The position numbers and the translations under genes are program-made. Below the pieces are notes generated by a model. That model saw only the letters and a list, made by a program, of their open reading frames with translations, was not told the DNA's origin and ran no database searches. Below, piece by piece: positions 1 through 6,807 of a stretch of DNA of 8,454 nucleotides. Source of the DNA: Bacillota bacterium (lineage in GTDB: Bacteria > Bacillota > Clostridia > Oscillospirales > Acutalibacteraceae). The DNA is taken from contig JAEZFF010000076.1 of assembly GCA_023417635.1 (NCBI GenBank), positions 1-8,454 on the forward strand, read 5' to 3'. Numbering within the stretch: position 1 is the stretch's first letter; the number at the start of each line of letters is the position of its first letter.

Positions 1-137
1 ATTTCAGCCAGCAGTTTGCATGCAAAAAATTCATGGTTGGAAACTTCCGGATGCGCATGAATCTGCTTTGCCGCATCTCGATAGGTCTGCTGGTTTTCAT
101 CAATGTACTGCAAGGTTTCTTTCGTGATTTCAGACAT
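1..137 (-). CDS. M20-family amidohydrolase, N-terminal fragment
   Basis: The 45 visible codons read from an ATG at 137 to the window edge. A strong AGGAGG lies 9 nt upstream (147-152). The peptide has the N-terminus expected of M20 peptidases/amidohydrolases: a helix (residues 4-25) then IHAHPEVSNHEF (26-37), the 'H.HPE.S..E' signature that precedes the metal-binding core. The catalytic His/Asp/Glu metal ligands lie beyond the window. Members hydrolyse N-acyl amino acids or dipeptides in the cytoplasm. It follows metQ by 81 nt on the same strand. M20 amidohydrolases often accompany metNIQ in Firmicutes, so it may release methionine or cysteine from an imported conjugate; that role is inference. 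It could instead be a general aminoacylase or a PM20D2-like dipeptidase. The family call is fairly sure, the substrate is not. Confidence 0.8.
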   Translation of the reverse strand, partial: MSEITKETLQYIDENQQTYRDAAKQIHAHPEVSNHEFFACKLLAE

Positions 138-150
138 AATAACTTTCCTC

Positions 151-196
151 CTGATTTTTATAGAAATCAGCCGGAAAAGCTCAGCATATTCCCGGC
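151..196 (-). other. Two adjacent stem-loops between metQ and the amidohydrolase gene
   Basis: On the minus-strand transcript, GCCGGGAA (196-189) can pair with TTTCCGGC (177-170), giving 8 bp with one G-U and an 11-nt loop. Directly after it, CTGATTT (170-164) pairs perfectly with AAATCAG (157-151) around a 6-nt loop. The first hairpin has no U tract behind it, so it is not a standard intrinsic terminator. The second overlaps the first two bases of the AGGAGG that serves the amidohydrolase. They may tune the expression ratio within the operon or stabilise mRNA; the sequence shows only the pairing. Confidence 0.4.
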
Positions 197-218
197 CGTT
201 AGCTGGCGGATTTTCTGC

Positions 219-1091
219 TTACCAAACGGGGACGGCAGCGCCCTTATAAATCTCATTAATTATCTTTTTAGTTTCATCGGTCTGGTAGACTTCCAAAATC
301 TTTTTAAAAACCGGTTTGTCTTTATCCTCCGGACGAACCGCGATGATATTAAAATAATTTTTTGCGGAATCGCCCTTGGAACTTTCACGCAGGAGCGCAT
401 CCTTTGCCGGGCTTAGGCCCGCGTCTGCTGCGGCGCCGGTATTGATGCAGGCAATATCCACATCACCAAGGGAGCGGGGAATCTGCACGGATGCCATCGG
501 AACAAACTGCAGATTTTTCGGGTTGGCGGCAATGTTTTTCGTCGTTGGGGTTACCTTATCTCTGCCGTCAAGCTTTATCAGGCCGGCAGTTTCCAGAAGC
601 ACCAGCGCCCTGCCGCCGTTCGTTGCGTCGTTCGGGATCGCTACCTTTGCATTGCTTGGCGTTTTAGAAATGTCTTTGATTTTTTGCGAATAGATACCCA
701 TAGGGGCGATGAAGGTGTAGCCAAGAGAAACCAGGTTTAGACTGCGTTGCTTAATGAAAGTCTTAAAATAGATCTCTGTTTGAAATGCGTTCAAGTCGAT
801 TTCCTTATCCGCAAGCGCCTGGTTCGGCTTAATATAGTCCGCAAAGCTGACCGGTTTCAGCGTGATATGATACGGCTTCAGCCGCTGGTTCATGCTGTCC
901 CAGAGTCTAAAATCTGTCCCGTTCACACCGACTTTCAGTGTGACGGGCTGTGAAAAATCTCCGCCCGCAGAAGATGCCGAGCTGTTCTGTGCTGCCGGCG
1001 AAGACGAAGCCGAAGATGAGCCTGAGGAAGAGCAGGCAGTGGCGCTTAAGGCCAGAATGCCGGCAAGCAAAATCGAAAACAGTTTTTTCAT
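219..1091 (-). CDS. metQ: Methionine ABC transporter substrate-binding lipoprotein MetQ
   Basis: This is a 290-residue NlpA/MetQ-family lipoprotein, the extracellular receptor that hands methionine to the MetNI channel. The N-terminus is a lipoprotein signal: MKK, a hydrophobic core (residues 4-15) and a lipobox ending at Cys20 (ATAC). A Ser/Ala/Gly-rich flexible tether follows (about 21-45), typical of Gram-positive membrane-anchored binding proteins. The mature domain carries NlpA hallmarks: a VGVNGTDFRLWD-like first strand, DLNAFQTEIYF, and the IPNDATNGGRALVLLETAGLIKL block. Length is normal for the family. The start at 1091 has AAGGAG 9 nt upstream, and the gene lies 32 nt after metI. Some NlpA proteins bind D-Met, Met-sulfoxide, cystine or dipeptides, so the exact ligand is inferred from the metNI linkage. 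Confidence 0.95.
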   Translation of the reverse strand: MKKLFSILLAGILALSATACSSSGSSSASSSPAAQNSSASSAGGDFSQPVTLKVGVNGTDFRLWDSMNQRLKPYHITLKPVSFADYIKPNQALADKEIDLNAFQTEIYFKTFIKQRSLNLVSLGYTFIAPMGIYSQKIKDISKTPSNAKVAIPNDATNGGRALVLLETAGLIKLDGRDKVTPTTKNIAANPKNLQFVPMASVQIPRSLGDVDIACINTGAAADAGLSPAKDALLRESSKGDSAKNYFNIIAVRPEDKDKPVFKKILEVYQTDETKKIINEIYKGAAVPVW

Positions 1092-1123
1092 AATGATTCT
1101 CTCCTTCTGAATTTATGGATTGA

Positions 1124-1784
1124 TTAGTGGCTGAGCTTACGATAAATAAAATCTCCAATGCCCTGAATCAGGTAAACAATGGCGACAATTACAATGATTG
1201 TAACGACCATGATGTCCGACTTAAAGTACTGGTAGCCATAACGGATGGCGAAGTCCCCAAGGCCGCCGCCGCCAACCGTGCCCGTAATGGCGGAAAAACC
1301 AATCAGCCCGATGATGGAAAAGGTAACGGCAAGAACAACGTCTTTGCGGCCTTCCACAAGAATCACTTTACGGATAATCTGCATCGGCGAAAAGCCCATG
1401 GACTGGTAGGCTTCCACCACGCCGCTGTTCACTTTTACAAGGGCAATTTCAACCTGCCGGGCAAGGTACGGCACACAGGCAATGATGAGTGGAACAATGG
1501 CGCCTTTGACGCCGATGGTTGTGCCGACAATCAGCCGCGTTAAATCGGGAATGGCAGCTATCAGTATTACAAAGGGAATCGACCGAAGCGTGTTGACAAT
1601 TTTTGAAAGGACCGAGTAAAATTTCTTGTGCTCAAGAATATGGCCTTCCGATGTGACGGCAAGGGCTACTCCAATCGGAATACCCAGCAGTGCGGAAAAC
1701 AGGGCGGAAACGGATACCATAACAAGAGTATCCTGAAAGGCCTGAACCATATCCGGGAAATACTCAATTACGTTTGGAATCAGG

Positions 1785-1795
<11 letters not shown>
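1124..1795 (-). CDS. metI: Methionine ABC transporter permease MetI
   Basis: This 223-residue integral membrane protein forms the homodimeric translocation channel of the MetNIQ importer. Hydrophobic segments occur at about 19-47, 61-83, 88-110, 152-180 and 190-212, matching the five-helix MetI plan. The cytoplasmic coupling (EAA) loop that docks on the ATPase is EAYQSMGFSPMQIIRK at 128-143, with the conserved Gly at 134. The TLRSIPFVILI segment (69-79) is also typical of the family. The ATG at 1795 lies inside the last codons of metN, an 11-nt overlap. It is preceded by GAGGTGA, a close match to the anti-SD complement, so the two genes are probably translationally coupled. Full length, with nothing missing. 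Confidence 0.95.
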
Positions 1796-2794
<999 letters not shown>

Positions 2795-2798
<4 letters not shown>

Positions 2799-2965
2799 TG
2801 TACCGCCGCCTTTTCGATAAGATTTCTGTGTCTTTCGGGGAGCAACTGATAAAGCAGGCTTTCCAAACGAAAGAATTCCTTCTTTTTCCTATGCCGAACC
2901 GATTCTTTCCAGTTTTCAGCTGCTCTGTCAGTTTCAGAAAGTCCAAAAGTCTAAAATTTTAGCAT
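2795..2965 (-). pseudogene. Small open frame before metN, interrupted by one TAG
   Basis: An ATG at 2965 reads four codons (MLKF) to a TAG at 2953-2951. The same frame then stays open for 51 codons and ends with a TGA at 2797-2795 that overlaps the GTG of metN. The 51 residues look protein-like: SETDRAAENWKESVRHR, then a Lys/Arg-rich stretch, RLESLLYQLLPERHR and LIEKAAV, suggesting two or three basic amphipathic helices. No Cys or membrane segment is visible. AGGAGG lies at 2985-2980, 14 nt before the ATG, which is long for an SD. I do not recognise a family. It may be a decayed coupled gene, a functional gene with a sequencing error, or a chance frame. The coding look is a judgement by eye. 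Confidence 0.3.
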
Positions 2966-2989
2966 ACCGGTGTTCTTTTCCTCCTGCCA

Positions 2990-3003
2990 GCGTCTTGAGA
3001 CGC
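2990..3003. repeat. Short perfect palindrome just upstream of an AGGAGG
   Basis: GCGTCT-TG-AGACGC is a 14-bp interrupted palindrome in the metN leader. In the minus-strand transcript it would form a 5-6 bp hairpin with a tight loop, four nucleotides before the AGGAGG at 2985-2980. Its role is unknown. It could be part of the readthrough leader structure or an operator half-site. Confidence 0.3.
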
Positions 3004-3120
3004 AGCCGAAGGCATTCGTGATTCCAGAAAAAGCATTTTCAGCATCTCTTTTCAAATAAAATTTGTGTTCCTGGCCAAAACAGGTGTGCGTTTGTAATCT
3101 CGATTCTTGAAAAAGGGTAT

Positions 3121-3156
3121 AAAAAAAGCCGGCAGGCTTTTGGCCTGACAGCTTTT
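3121..3156 (-). terminator. Intrinsic terminator (candidate attenuator) between leader peptide and metN
   Basis: On the minus strand AAAAGCTGTCAGGC (3156-3143) pairs with GCCTGCCGGCTTTT (3137-3124). That is a 14-position stem with one T/C mismatch and one G-T, closed by a CAAAA loop. A run of seven T's follows at 3127-3121, partly shared with the stem. This is a textbook rho-independent terminator. It sits about 20 nt after the stop codon of the Met/Cys-rich ORF and about 320 nt before metN, in the same direction. It must be read through for metNIQ to be expressed from the upstream promoter, so it can act as an attenuator. I could not define a convincing competing antiterminator by eye. Confidence 0.85.
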
Positions 3157-3168
3157 CGTCGGTTTTAA

Positions 3169-3188
3169 TCGGTGCCTTAGACACCCGA
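3169..3188 (-). other. Hairpin with the leader-peptide stop codon in its loop
   Basis: In the minus-strand transcript TCGG-G-TGTC (3188-3180) can pair with GGCA-CCGA (3176-3169). This gives 8 bp with one bulged G and one G-U, leaving UAA, the stop codon of the leader ORF, as the loop. A ribosome terminating there would disrupt this hairpin just ahead of the terminator stem, as expected for a pause or control hairpin in a peptide-based attenuator. Only the pairing is seen; the role is inference. Confidence 0.35.
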
Positions 3189-3308
3189 ACTTATTCCAAC
3201 AGCAAAAGGAATCTGGCCATGCTTCATTTTAGACATGCCGCAGCACATGATGCACATCGAGCACATCATGCAATCCATTTTGCTGTTGTTCCAAATCTGA
3301 GTTTTCAT
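3177..3308 (-). CDS. 43-residue Met/Cys-rich putative leader peptide
   Basis: The ATG at 3308 is preceded by GAAGGAA with normal SD spacing, and the ORF ends with TAA at 3177. Residues 11-28 read MDCMMCSMCIMCCGMSKM: 7 Met and 5 Cys in 18 residues. The remainder (MKTQIWNNSK and HGQIPFAVGISSGV) is ordinary. There is no signal peptide or membrane helix. It lies 54 nt downstream of a -10 element and is followed by an intrinsic terminator and then metNIQ. Runs of the regulated amino acid's codons are the hallmark of attenuator leader peptides such as TrpL and HisL; here they match the methionine (and perhaps cysteine) importer downstream. An alternative is a stand-alone metal-binding peptide, since it has CxxC and MxxM spacings. 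The ORF itself is convincing; the regulatory role is inference. Confidence 0.75.
   Translation of the reverse strand: MKTQIWNNSKMDCMMCSMCIMCCGMSKMKHGQIPFAVGISSGV
3197..3288 (-). repeat. 11-bp inverted repeat bracketing the Met/Cys codon run
   Basis: CAACAGCAAAA (3288-3278) and TTTTGCTGTTG (3207-3197) are perfect reverse complements, 70 nt apart. They extend to about 14 bp with one bulged base. The arms flank exactly the Met/Cys-rich codons of the leader peptide, so the RNA can fold into a long-range stem that encloses the codon-run hairpin. This resembles the 1:2 type pairing of peptide attenuators, where ribosome position decides which downstream structure forms. Confidence 0.55.
3246..3270 (-). 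repeat. Hairpin formed by the repeated Met/Cys codons
   Basis: CATGATGTGC (3270-3261) can pair with GTGCATCATG (3255-3246) around a 5-nt loop: 10 bp with two G-U pairs. It lies wholly within the Met/Cys codon run, so ribosomes translating or stalled on the run would melt it. Confidence 0.4.
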
Positions 3309-3361
3309 GGCCAGTTCCTTCTTTCACAATGAATAGTAGTACGATAAATTTGATGTACATT

Positions 3362-3390
3362 ATAATATTCCACTTTGCTTCGTTTGTCAA
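3362..3390 (-). promoter_or_regulatory. Vegetative promoter for the leader peptide/metNIQ unit
   Basis: On the minus strand the -35 TTGACA (3390-3385) is a perfect match. It is followed by a 17-bp spacer and the -10 TATTAT (3367-3362), with TATAAT also readable three bases on. Transcription should start near 3355, leaving about 47 nt of untranslated leader before the ATG at 3308. An ATGTACAT palindrome (3353-3360) lies at the predicted start, and ACATT-C-AATGT (3402-3412) lies just upstream of the -35; either could be an operator. Confidence 0.85.
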
Positions 3391-3418
3391 GGCAGTTTTA
3401 AACATTCAATGTACTTTT

Positions 3419-3686
3419 TTAATTGGCTTCCGGCCCGAGCGAACGGCTGACGGCAATTCGGTTGACATTAAGGCGAAATAGGTCGTTTAGCCTTATCAGC
3501 AGGCCAATAGCAGGTCCCCAAGAAGGAAAAATCTGCGTTTTGTAAACAATCGGGTAATATTCGCGCAGCTTGATCGTAAGTCCGACGAATTAATGTTTCG
3601 CCTTATTTGTTCCCGGTACGAAATCGGGAGCATCATTTTTTACGGGTGGTCATGACTTTACGTCCTTCAGGCAGCTCCCATTTCAT
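3419..3686 (-). pseudogene. Unrecognised decayed coding remnant
   Basis: From an ATG at 3686 the minus strand reads MKWELPEGRKVMTTRK and then hits a TGA just after an A6 run (3641-3636). Moving one frame at that run continues with NDAPDFVPGTNKAKH to a TAA (3592-3590). After that, 56 further codons stay open to a TAA at 3419, including KLREYYPIVYKTQIF, PSWGPAIGLLIRL and NVNRIAVSRSLGPEAN. The composition looks protein-like, but no start or SD serves the last part. I do not recognise the family. It could be the relic of a gene that once stood between the two operons, or coincidence. It fills most of the 377-nt gap between the two promoters. Confidence 0.25.
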
Positions 3687-3760
3687 TGCTGCAAACAATT
3701 GTATAATATGCACAAATATTTTTTAAATTCCTTATGACACTGTTTGTAGTAATTGCATAA

Positions 3761-3797
3761 AATAATATTGACGAAGTTCCCACTAAATGATATTATT
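3761..3797 (+). promoter_or_regulatory. Promoter of the cas operon, with an AT-rich inverted repeat
   Basis: TTGACG (3768-3773), a 17-bp spacer and TATTAT (3791-3796) form a near-consensus vegetative promoter. The predicted start is about 3803 and the 5' untranslated region before cas3 about 50 nt. AATAATAT (3761-3768) and ATATTATT (3790-3797) are perfect inverted copies that touch the -35 and cover the -10, a possible operator. The repeat is pure A/T in an A/T-rich region, so chance is possible. Confidence 0.7.
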
Positions 3798-3852
3798 GTA
3801 AAAGATACAAGTTTTGATAAAATTTTCAATTTTAATTTATGAGGCGACAACG

Positions 3853-6093
3853 ATGGAGCAATATTATGCGCATTCGCCAGATGGAAGCGGTGAATGGGAA
3901 ACAGTTGAGCACCATTTGAAAAGGGTTGGGGAGCTGTGTTCCGGCTTTGCCCAGAAACTGCAGTGCGGCGGGTTTGGAAGAATAGCCGGATTGCTGCATG
4001 ACGCAGGGAAAAACAGCCAGTTATTTCAAGAAGTGCTGCATCGTCAGCGGATAAACATAGACCACGCTGTGCCGGGTGCTGTTCTTGCGTGTGCTTTTGG
4101 AAAAGAAAAGTCGGCGCATACGCTCGAAGTTATCATTCGGGCGCATCACAGTTCTTTGCAAGAGGACGTTATGCCCACCATTTTGCAGGCAATTCGGGGA
4201 GAAGCGCGGGAAGTTCCACCGGAAAACAAAGTGCTTTCGGTCTGCGGCAAAGAGGAATTTCTGCAGCTAATGCCGCTGGTTCAACAGGAAACCGGGCTGA
4301 ATCTTCAGCATGACACGCTTCAGAAGCTGCCAAACTTGGATGCCAGCCCGGACAAACCCCTTGCGCAGATGCTACAGACGAGGATGCTTTATTCCTGCTT
4401 AGTAGACGCGGATTATTCGGCAACGAGTGAATATTACGAGAAAGATTATCTGCAGAAGACTTCGGGCGAACCGCTGCAGCCACCAAAATTATTGAAACGC
4501 CTTCAGGAGCATCGCGACGCGATACGCGCAAGTTCTACATCAGACAAAAAGCTCAATGCCATGCGGGACGATTTATACAACAGCTGCATTCAAGCGGCAG
4601 AGCAGAGCCCCGGACTTTTCACACTAACAGCGCCAACCGGGCTGGGAAAAACGCTTGATTTGCTCGCATTTGCGCTGGTACACGCGGAAAAATGGGGAAA
4701 AGAACGCATTTTTGTTGTACTGCCATACCTTTCGATTATTGAACAAAATGCAAAGGAGTACCGAAGCATTGTACCCGGAATGCTTGAAAGCCACAGCCAG
4801 GTAAAGGCAACGGATAAAACGCGCCAGCTTTCCGAACGCTGGGGAGCGCCAATGATAGTGACCACCACGGTGGGCTTTTTAGAAGGCCTTTTTGCCTGCC
4901 GTGCACCGGACTGCCGCCACCTGCACCAGATTGCAAACAGTGTAGTCGTTTTGGATGAAGCGCAGAGCCTGCCGCCCAGACTGCTTGATGCAACGCTGCA
5001 CACCCTGCAGGAACTTTGTGAACACTGCGGCTGTACGGTAGTGCTGTCTACCGCAACGCAGCCTGCTTTTCAGTACCGCCGGAATATGCAGTGGTATCCG
5101 CGGGAAATCGTTCCGGACCCGCAGAAGCTTTTTCTTGCGGCACGCCGGGTAAACGTTGAATGGCGGGTAGAAAAACCCACGCCGCTGGAACAGATAGCAG
5201 ATGAAATGGCGGAGCTGCCGAGCGTGTGCGCCATTATGAATCTGCGGCGCCACGCACGCAAACTGTACAGTCTGCTGAAGCAGCGCTGCGGTGAAGACGA
5301 GCTGTTCTTTCTTTCCAGCGATTTATGCCCTGCACACCGCGAAAAAGTGCTGGATGAGGTGCGCAGCCGCCTGAAGCAGGGAATCCCCTGCCGGCTTGTT
5401 TCCACTCAGTGTATCGAGGCTGGCGTGGATGTTGACTTTGCGTGCATGTACCGTGCGCTGGCTCCGCTTGAGTCTGTGATTCAGGCTGCGGGCCGCTGCA
5501 ACCGCAACGGCGGTTCCGGCAAACTAGGCCAGGTAACCGTCTTTGTGCCGGATGAACCGGGCCGCCTTTACCCGGACAGCTGGTATGAAAACGCTGCAAA
5601 CAAACTGCGCGTAATGCTTGAAAACCATGACGTTGACCTTTGCAGCCTGGCAGACATTGAGGAATATTACCGCCGCGTATACTCCGACGCGCCGGAAGAT
5701 TCGGAAAAACTGCGCAATGCGGTAAAACAGCTTGACTACCAAGGGGCAACCGACGCGTATCACGTGATTGAACAAACCGGCTGTAGTGTAATTGTTTCCT
5801 ATTCGGGAGAAATGGAACTGTTTGCTGAAGTTCGAAAAGAAGCGTTTGCTCATGGGCTTACCTCGGAACTCCTTGCACGGGCGCGCCCAATTACCGTAAA
5901 CACTTTTGACAAAAACGGTGTGGCAGAATGCTGTGAGCAGCTGCCGCAGTTTGACTACCGCGGTCACCGCCTTTCGGCGAAAGATAGCACCAAGGAGAAA
6001 AGCAACACCTTTTTGCTGGACCAGCCAAAATGCTACAGTGACAAAACAGGGCTGGATTTTTCGGGTGACATCTCATTTGAAAGCAACTTTTAA
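3853..6093 (+). CDS. cas3: Type I-C CRISPR-associated nuclease-helicase Cas3
   Basis: This is a 746-residue HD nuclease fused to a superfamily 2 helicase. Cascade recruits it to the R-loop, where it unwinds and degrades target DNA. The HD domain shows YYAHS (His7), LLHDAGK (His49-Asp50), DHAVPGA (His71) and AHHSSL (His98-His99), so the metal ligands look intact. The segment RMLYSCLVDADYSAT (177-191) is the usual HD-helicase linker. The helicase has Walker A TAPTGLGKT (259-267), DEAQ (368-371), STAT (399-402), STQCIEAGVDVDF (517-529) and QAAGRCNRNG (544-553). I chose ATG 3853 because GAGGCG lies 6 nt upstream and MEQYYAHS matches the family N-terminus; an in-frame TTG at 3814 would add 13 unlikely residues. 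First gene of the cas operon, 33 nt before cas5c. Confidence 0.96.
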   Translation: MEQYYAHSPDGSGEWETVEHHLKRVGELCSGFAQKLQCGGFGRIAGLLHDAGKNSQLFQEVLHRQRINIDHAVPGAVLACAFGKEKSAHTLEVIIRAHHSSLQEDVMPTILQAIRGEAREVPPENKVLSVCGKEEFLQLMPLVQQETGLNLQHDTLQKLPNLDASPDKPLAQMLQTRMLYSCLVDADYSATSEYYEKDYLQKTSGEPLQPPKLLKRLQEHRDAIRASSTSDKKLNAMRDDLYNSCIQAAEQSPGLFTLTAPTGLGKTLDLLAFALVHAEKWGKERIFVVLPYLSIIEQNAKEYRSIVPGMLESHSQVKATDKTRQLSERWGAPMIVTTTVGFLEGLFACRAPDCRHLHQIANSVVVLDEAQSLPPRLLDATLHTLQELCEHCGCTVVLSTATQPAFQYRRNMQWYPREIVPDPQKLFLAARRVNVEWRVEKPTPLEQIADEMAELPSVCAIMNLRRHARKLYSLLKQRCGEDELFFLSSDLCPAHREKVLDEVRSRLKQGIPCRLVSTQCIEAGVDVDFACMYRALAPLESVIQAAGRCNRNGGSGKLGQVTVFVPDEPGRLYPDSWYENAANKLRVMLENHDVDLCSLADIEEYYRRVYSDAPEDSEKLRNAVKQLDYQGATDAYHVIEQTGCSVIVSYSGEMELFAEVRKEAFAHGLTSELLARARPITVNTFDKNGVAECCEQLPQFDYRGHRLSAKDSTKEKSNTFLLDQPKCYSDKTGLDFSGDISFESNF

Positions 6094-6126
6094 GATGGAA
6101 AAGGAACAAAAATAAGGAGGAATATT

Positions 6127-6807
6127 ATGGACGATTTGCAAGACCAGGTCATTGAGGTTTGGGGCGATTTTGCCTGCTTTTCCAGGCCGGAAAGCAAAGT
6201 GGAACGCCTTACATACCCTGTGCCGACACCTTCTGCCGTGCGCGGAATCCTCAGTGCCATTTATTCAAAGCCGCCGGAATTTTACTGGCAGGTCAAAAAA
6301 ATTGAAGTACTGAATCCGCTGAACTATGTGAATTTCAGGCGGAACGAAGTAAAGTGCAGAATGGGAACCAAACCTTTTCTTGTGGAAGATGTGCGCACAC
6401 AGCGGCAGACGGTAGCGCTGAAAGACGTTCGTTACCGGATTACCGCACAAATGGTGCCGCGCCCCACATTCGCTGCCGGACAGAAGAGGCTGCTTCCTCA
6501 GTTCGAAAAACGTGTGAAGCACGGCCAGTGCTTTTTCCAACCCTCGCTTGGCCTGCGGGAATTCCCGGCTTATTTCAGTTGGGGCAGCAGCGGCAAACCT
6601 CCGGTGCAAAACCTGAACCTCGACTTGGGTTATATGCTTTACGATGTTTTTGACCTGCATGACTTTGAGGTGCGAAAAAAATGCAAGCCGAGTGTTTCTC
6701 TGTTTCATGCGCAGGTGTGCGGCGGAGTGCTGGAGGTTCCGCCCTATGACGACGCACGGGTGCTGAAACCGGAAGGAGATGTTCGGGTTGCTGACGGAGC
6801 TGTATGA
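6127..6807 (+). CDS. cas5c: Type I-C Cascade subunit and crRNA endonuclease Cas5c (Cas5d)
   Basis: This 226-residue RAMP protein cleaves pre-crRNA in type I-C systems, which lack Cas6, and then caps the 5' handle of the crRNA in Cascade. Hallmarks are IEVWGDFACFSRPES at the N-terminus, YPVPTPSAVRGILSAIYSKP (30-49) and RVKHGQCFFQPSLGLREF (129-146). Tyr46 sits at the position of the catalytic Tyr46 described for Bacillus halodurans Cas5d. Lys131-His132 are candidates for the Lys-His pair, although that alignment is uncertain in this subfamily. The C-terminal FHAQVCGGVLEVPPYDD is typical. TAAGGAGG ends 6 nt before the ATG. The 3' end overlaps cas8c by 20-29 nt, pointing to coupled translation. 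Length is normal. Confidence 0.94.
   Translation: MDDLQDQVIEVWGDFACFSRPESKVERLTYPVPTPSAVRGILSAIYSKPPEFYWQVKKIEVLNPLNYVNFRRNEVKCRMGTKPFLVEDVRTQRQTVALKDVRYRITAQMVPRPTFAAGQKRLLPQFEKRVKHGQCFFQPSLGLREFPAYFSWGSSGKPPVQNLNLDLGYMLYDVFDLHDFEVRKKCKPSVSLFHAQVCGGVLEVPPYDDARVLKPEGDVRVADGAV

Noticed and set aside
2951..3184. 77-codon minus-strand ORF from GTG 3184
   Set aside because: It has no SD, begins inside the stop region of the leader ORF and contains the intrinsic terminator. It is probably incidental, although it shares frame with the protein-like segment after the TAG at 2951.
2799..3355. SAM riboswitch (S-box) or T-box leader upstream of metN
   Set aside because: Both are common ahead of metNIQ in Firmicutes, so I looked on the minus strand. 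I found neither the S-box core nor the T-box antiterminator consensus (AGGGTGGNACCGCG). The GGCGGCGGTAC before metN only vaguely resembles the latter and is not in a terminator context.
3611..3641. Plus-strand intrinsic terminator (TCCCG...CGGGA, then T6)
   Set aside because: The stem is only 5 bp with a 9-nt loop, and six bases separate it from the T run. No plus-strand gene lies upstream that needs it.
3702..3707. TATAAT as an additional cas promoter
   Set aside because: No -35-like hexamer lies at suitable spacing and no proper extended -10 precedes it. The 3768-3796 promoter is far better and closer to cas3.
3391..3767. CRISPR array or CRISPR leader next to cas3
   Set aside because: No repeated units of about 30-37 bp at regular spacing occur here or elsewhere in the window. 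Type I-C arrays normally lie beyond cas2, outside this window.
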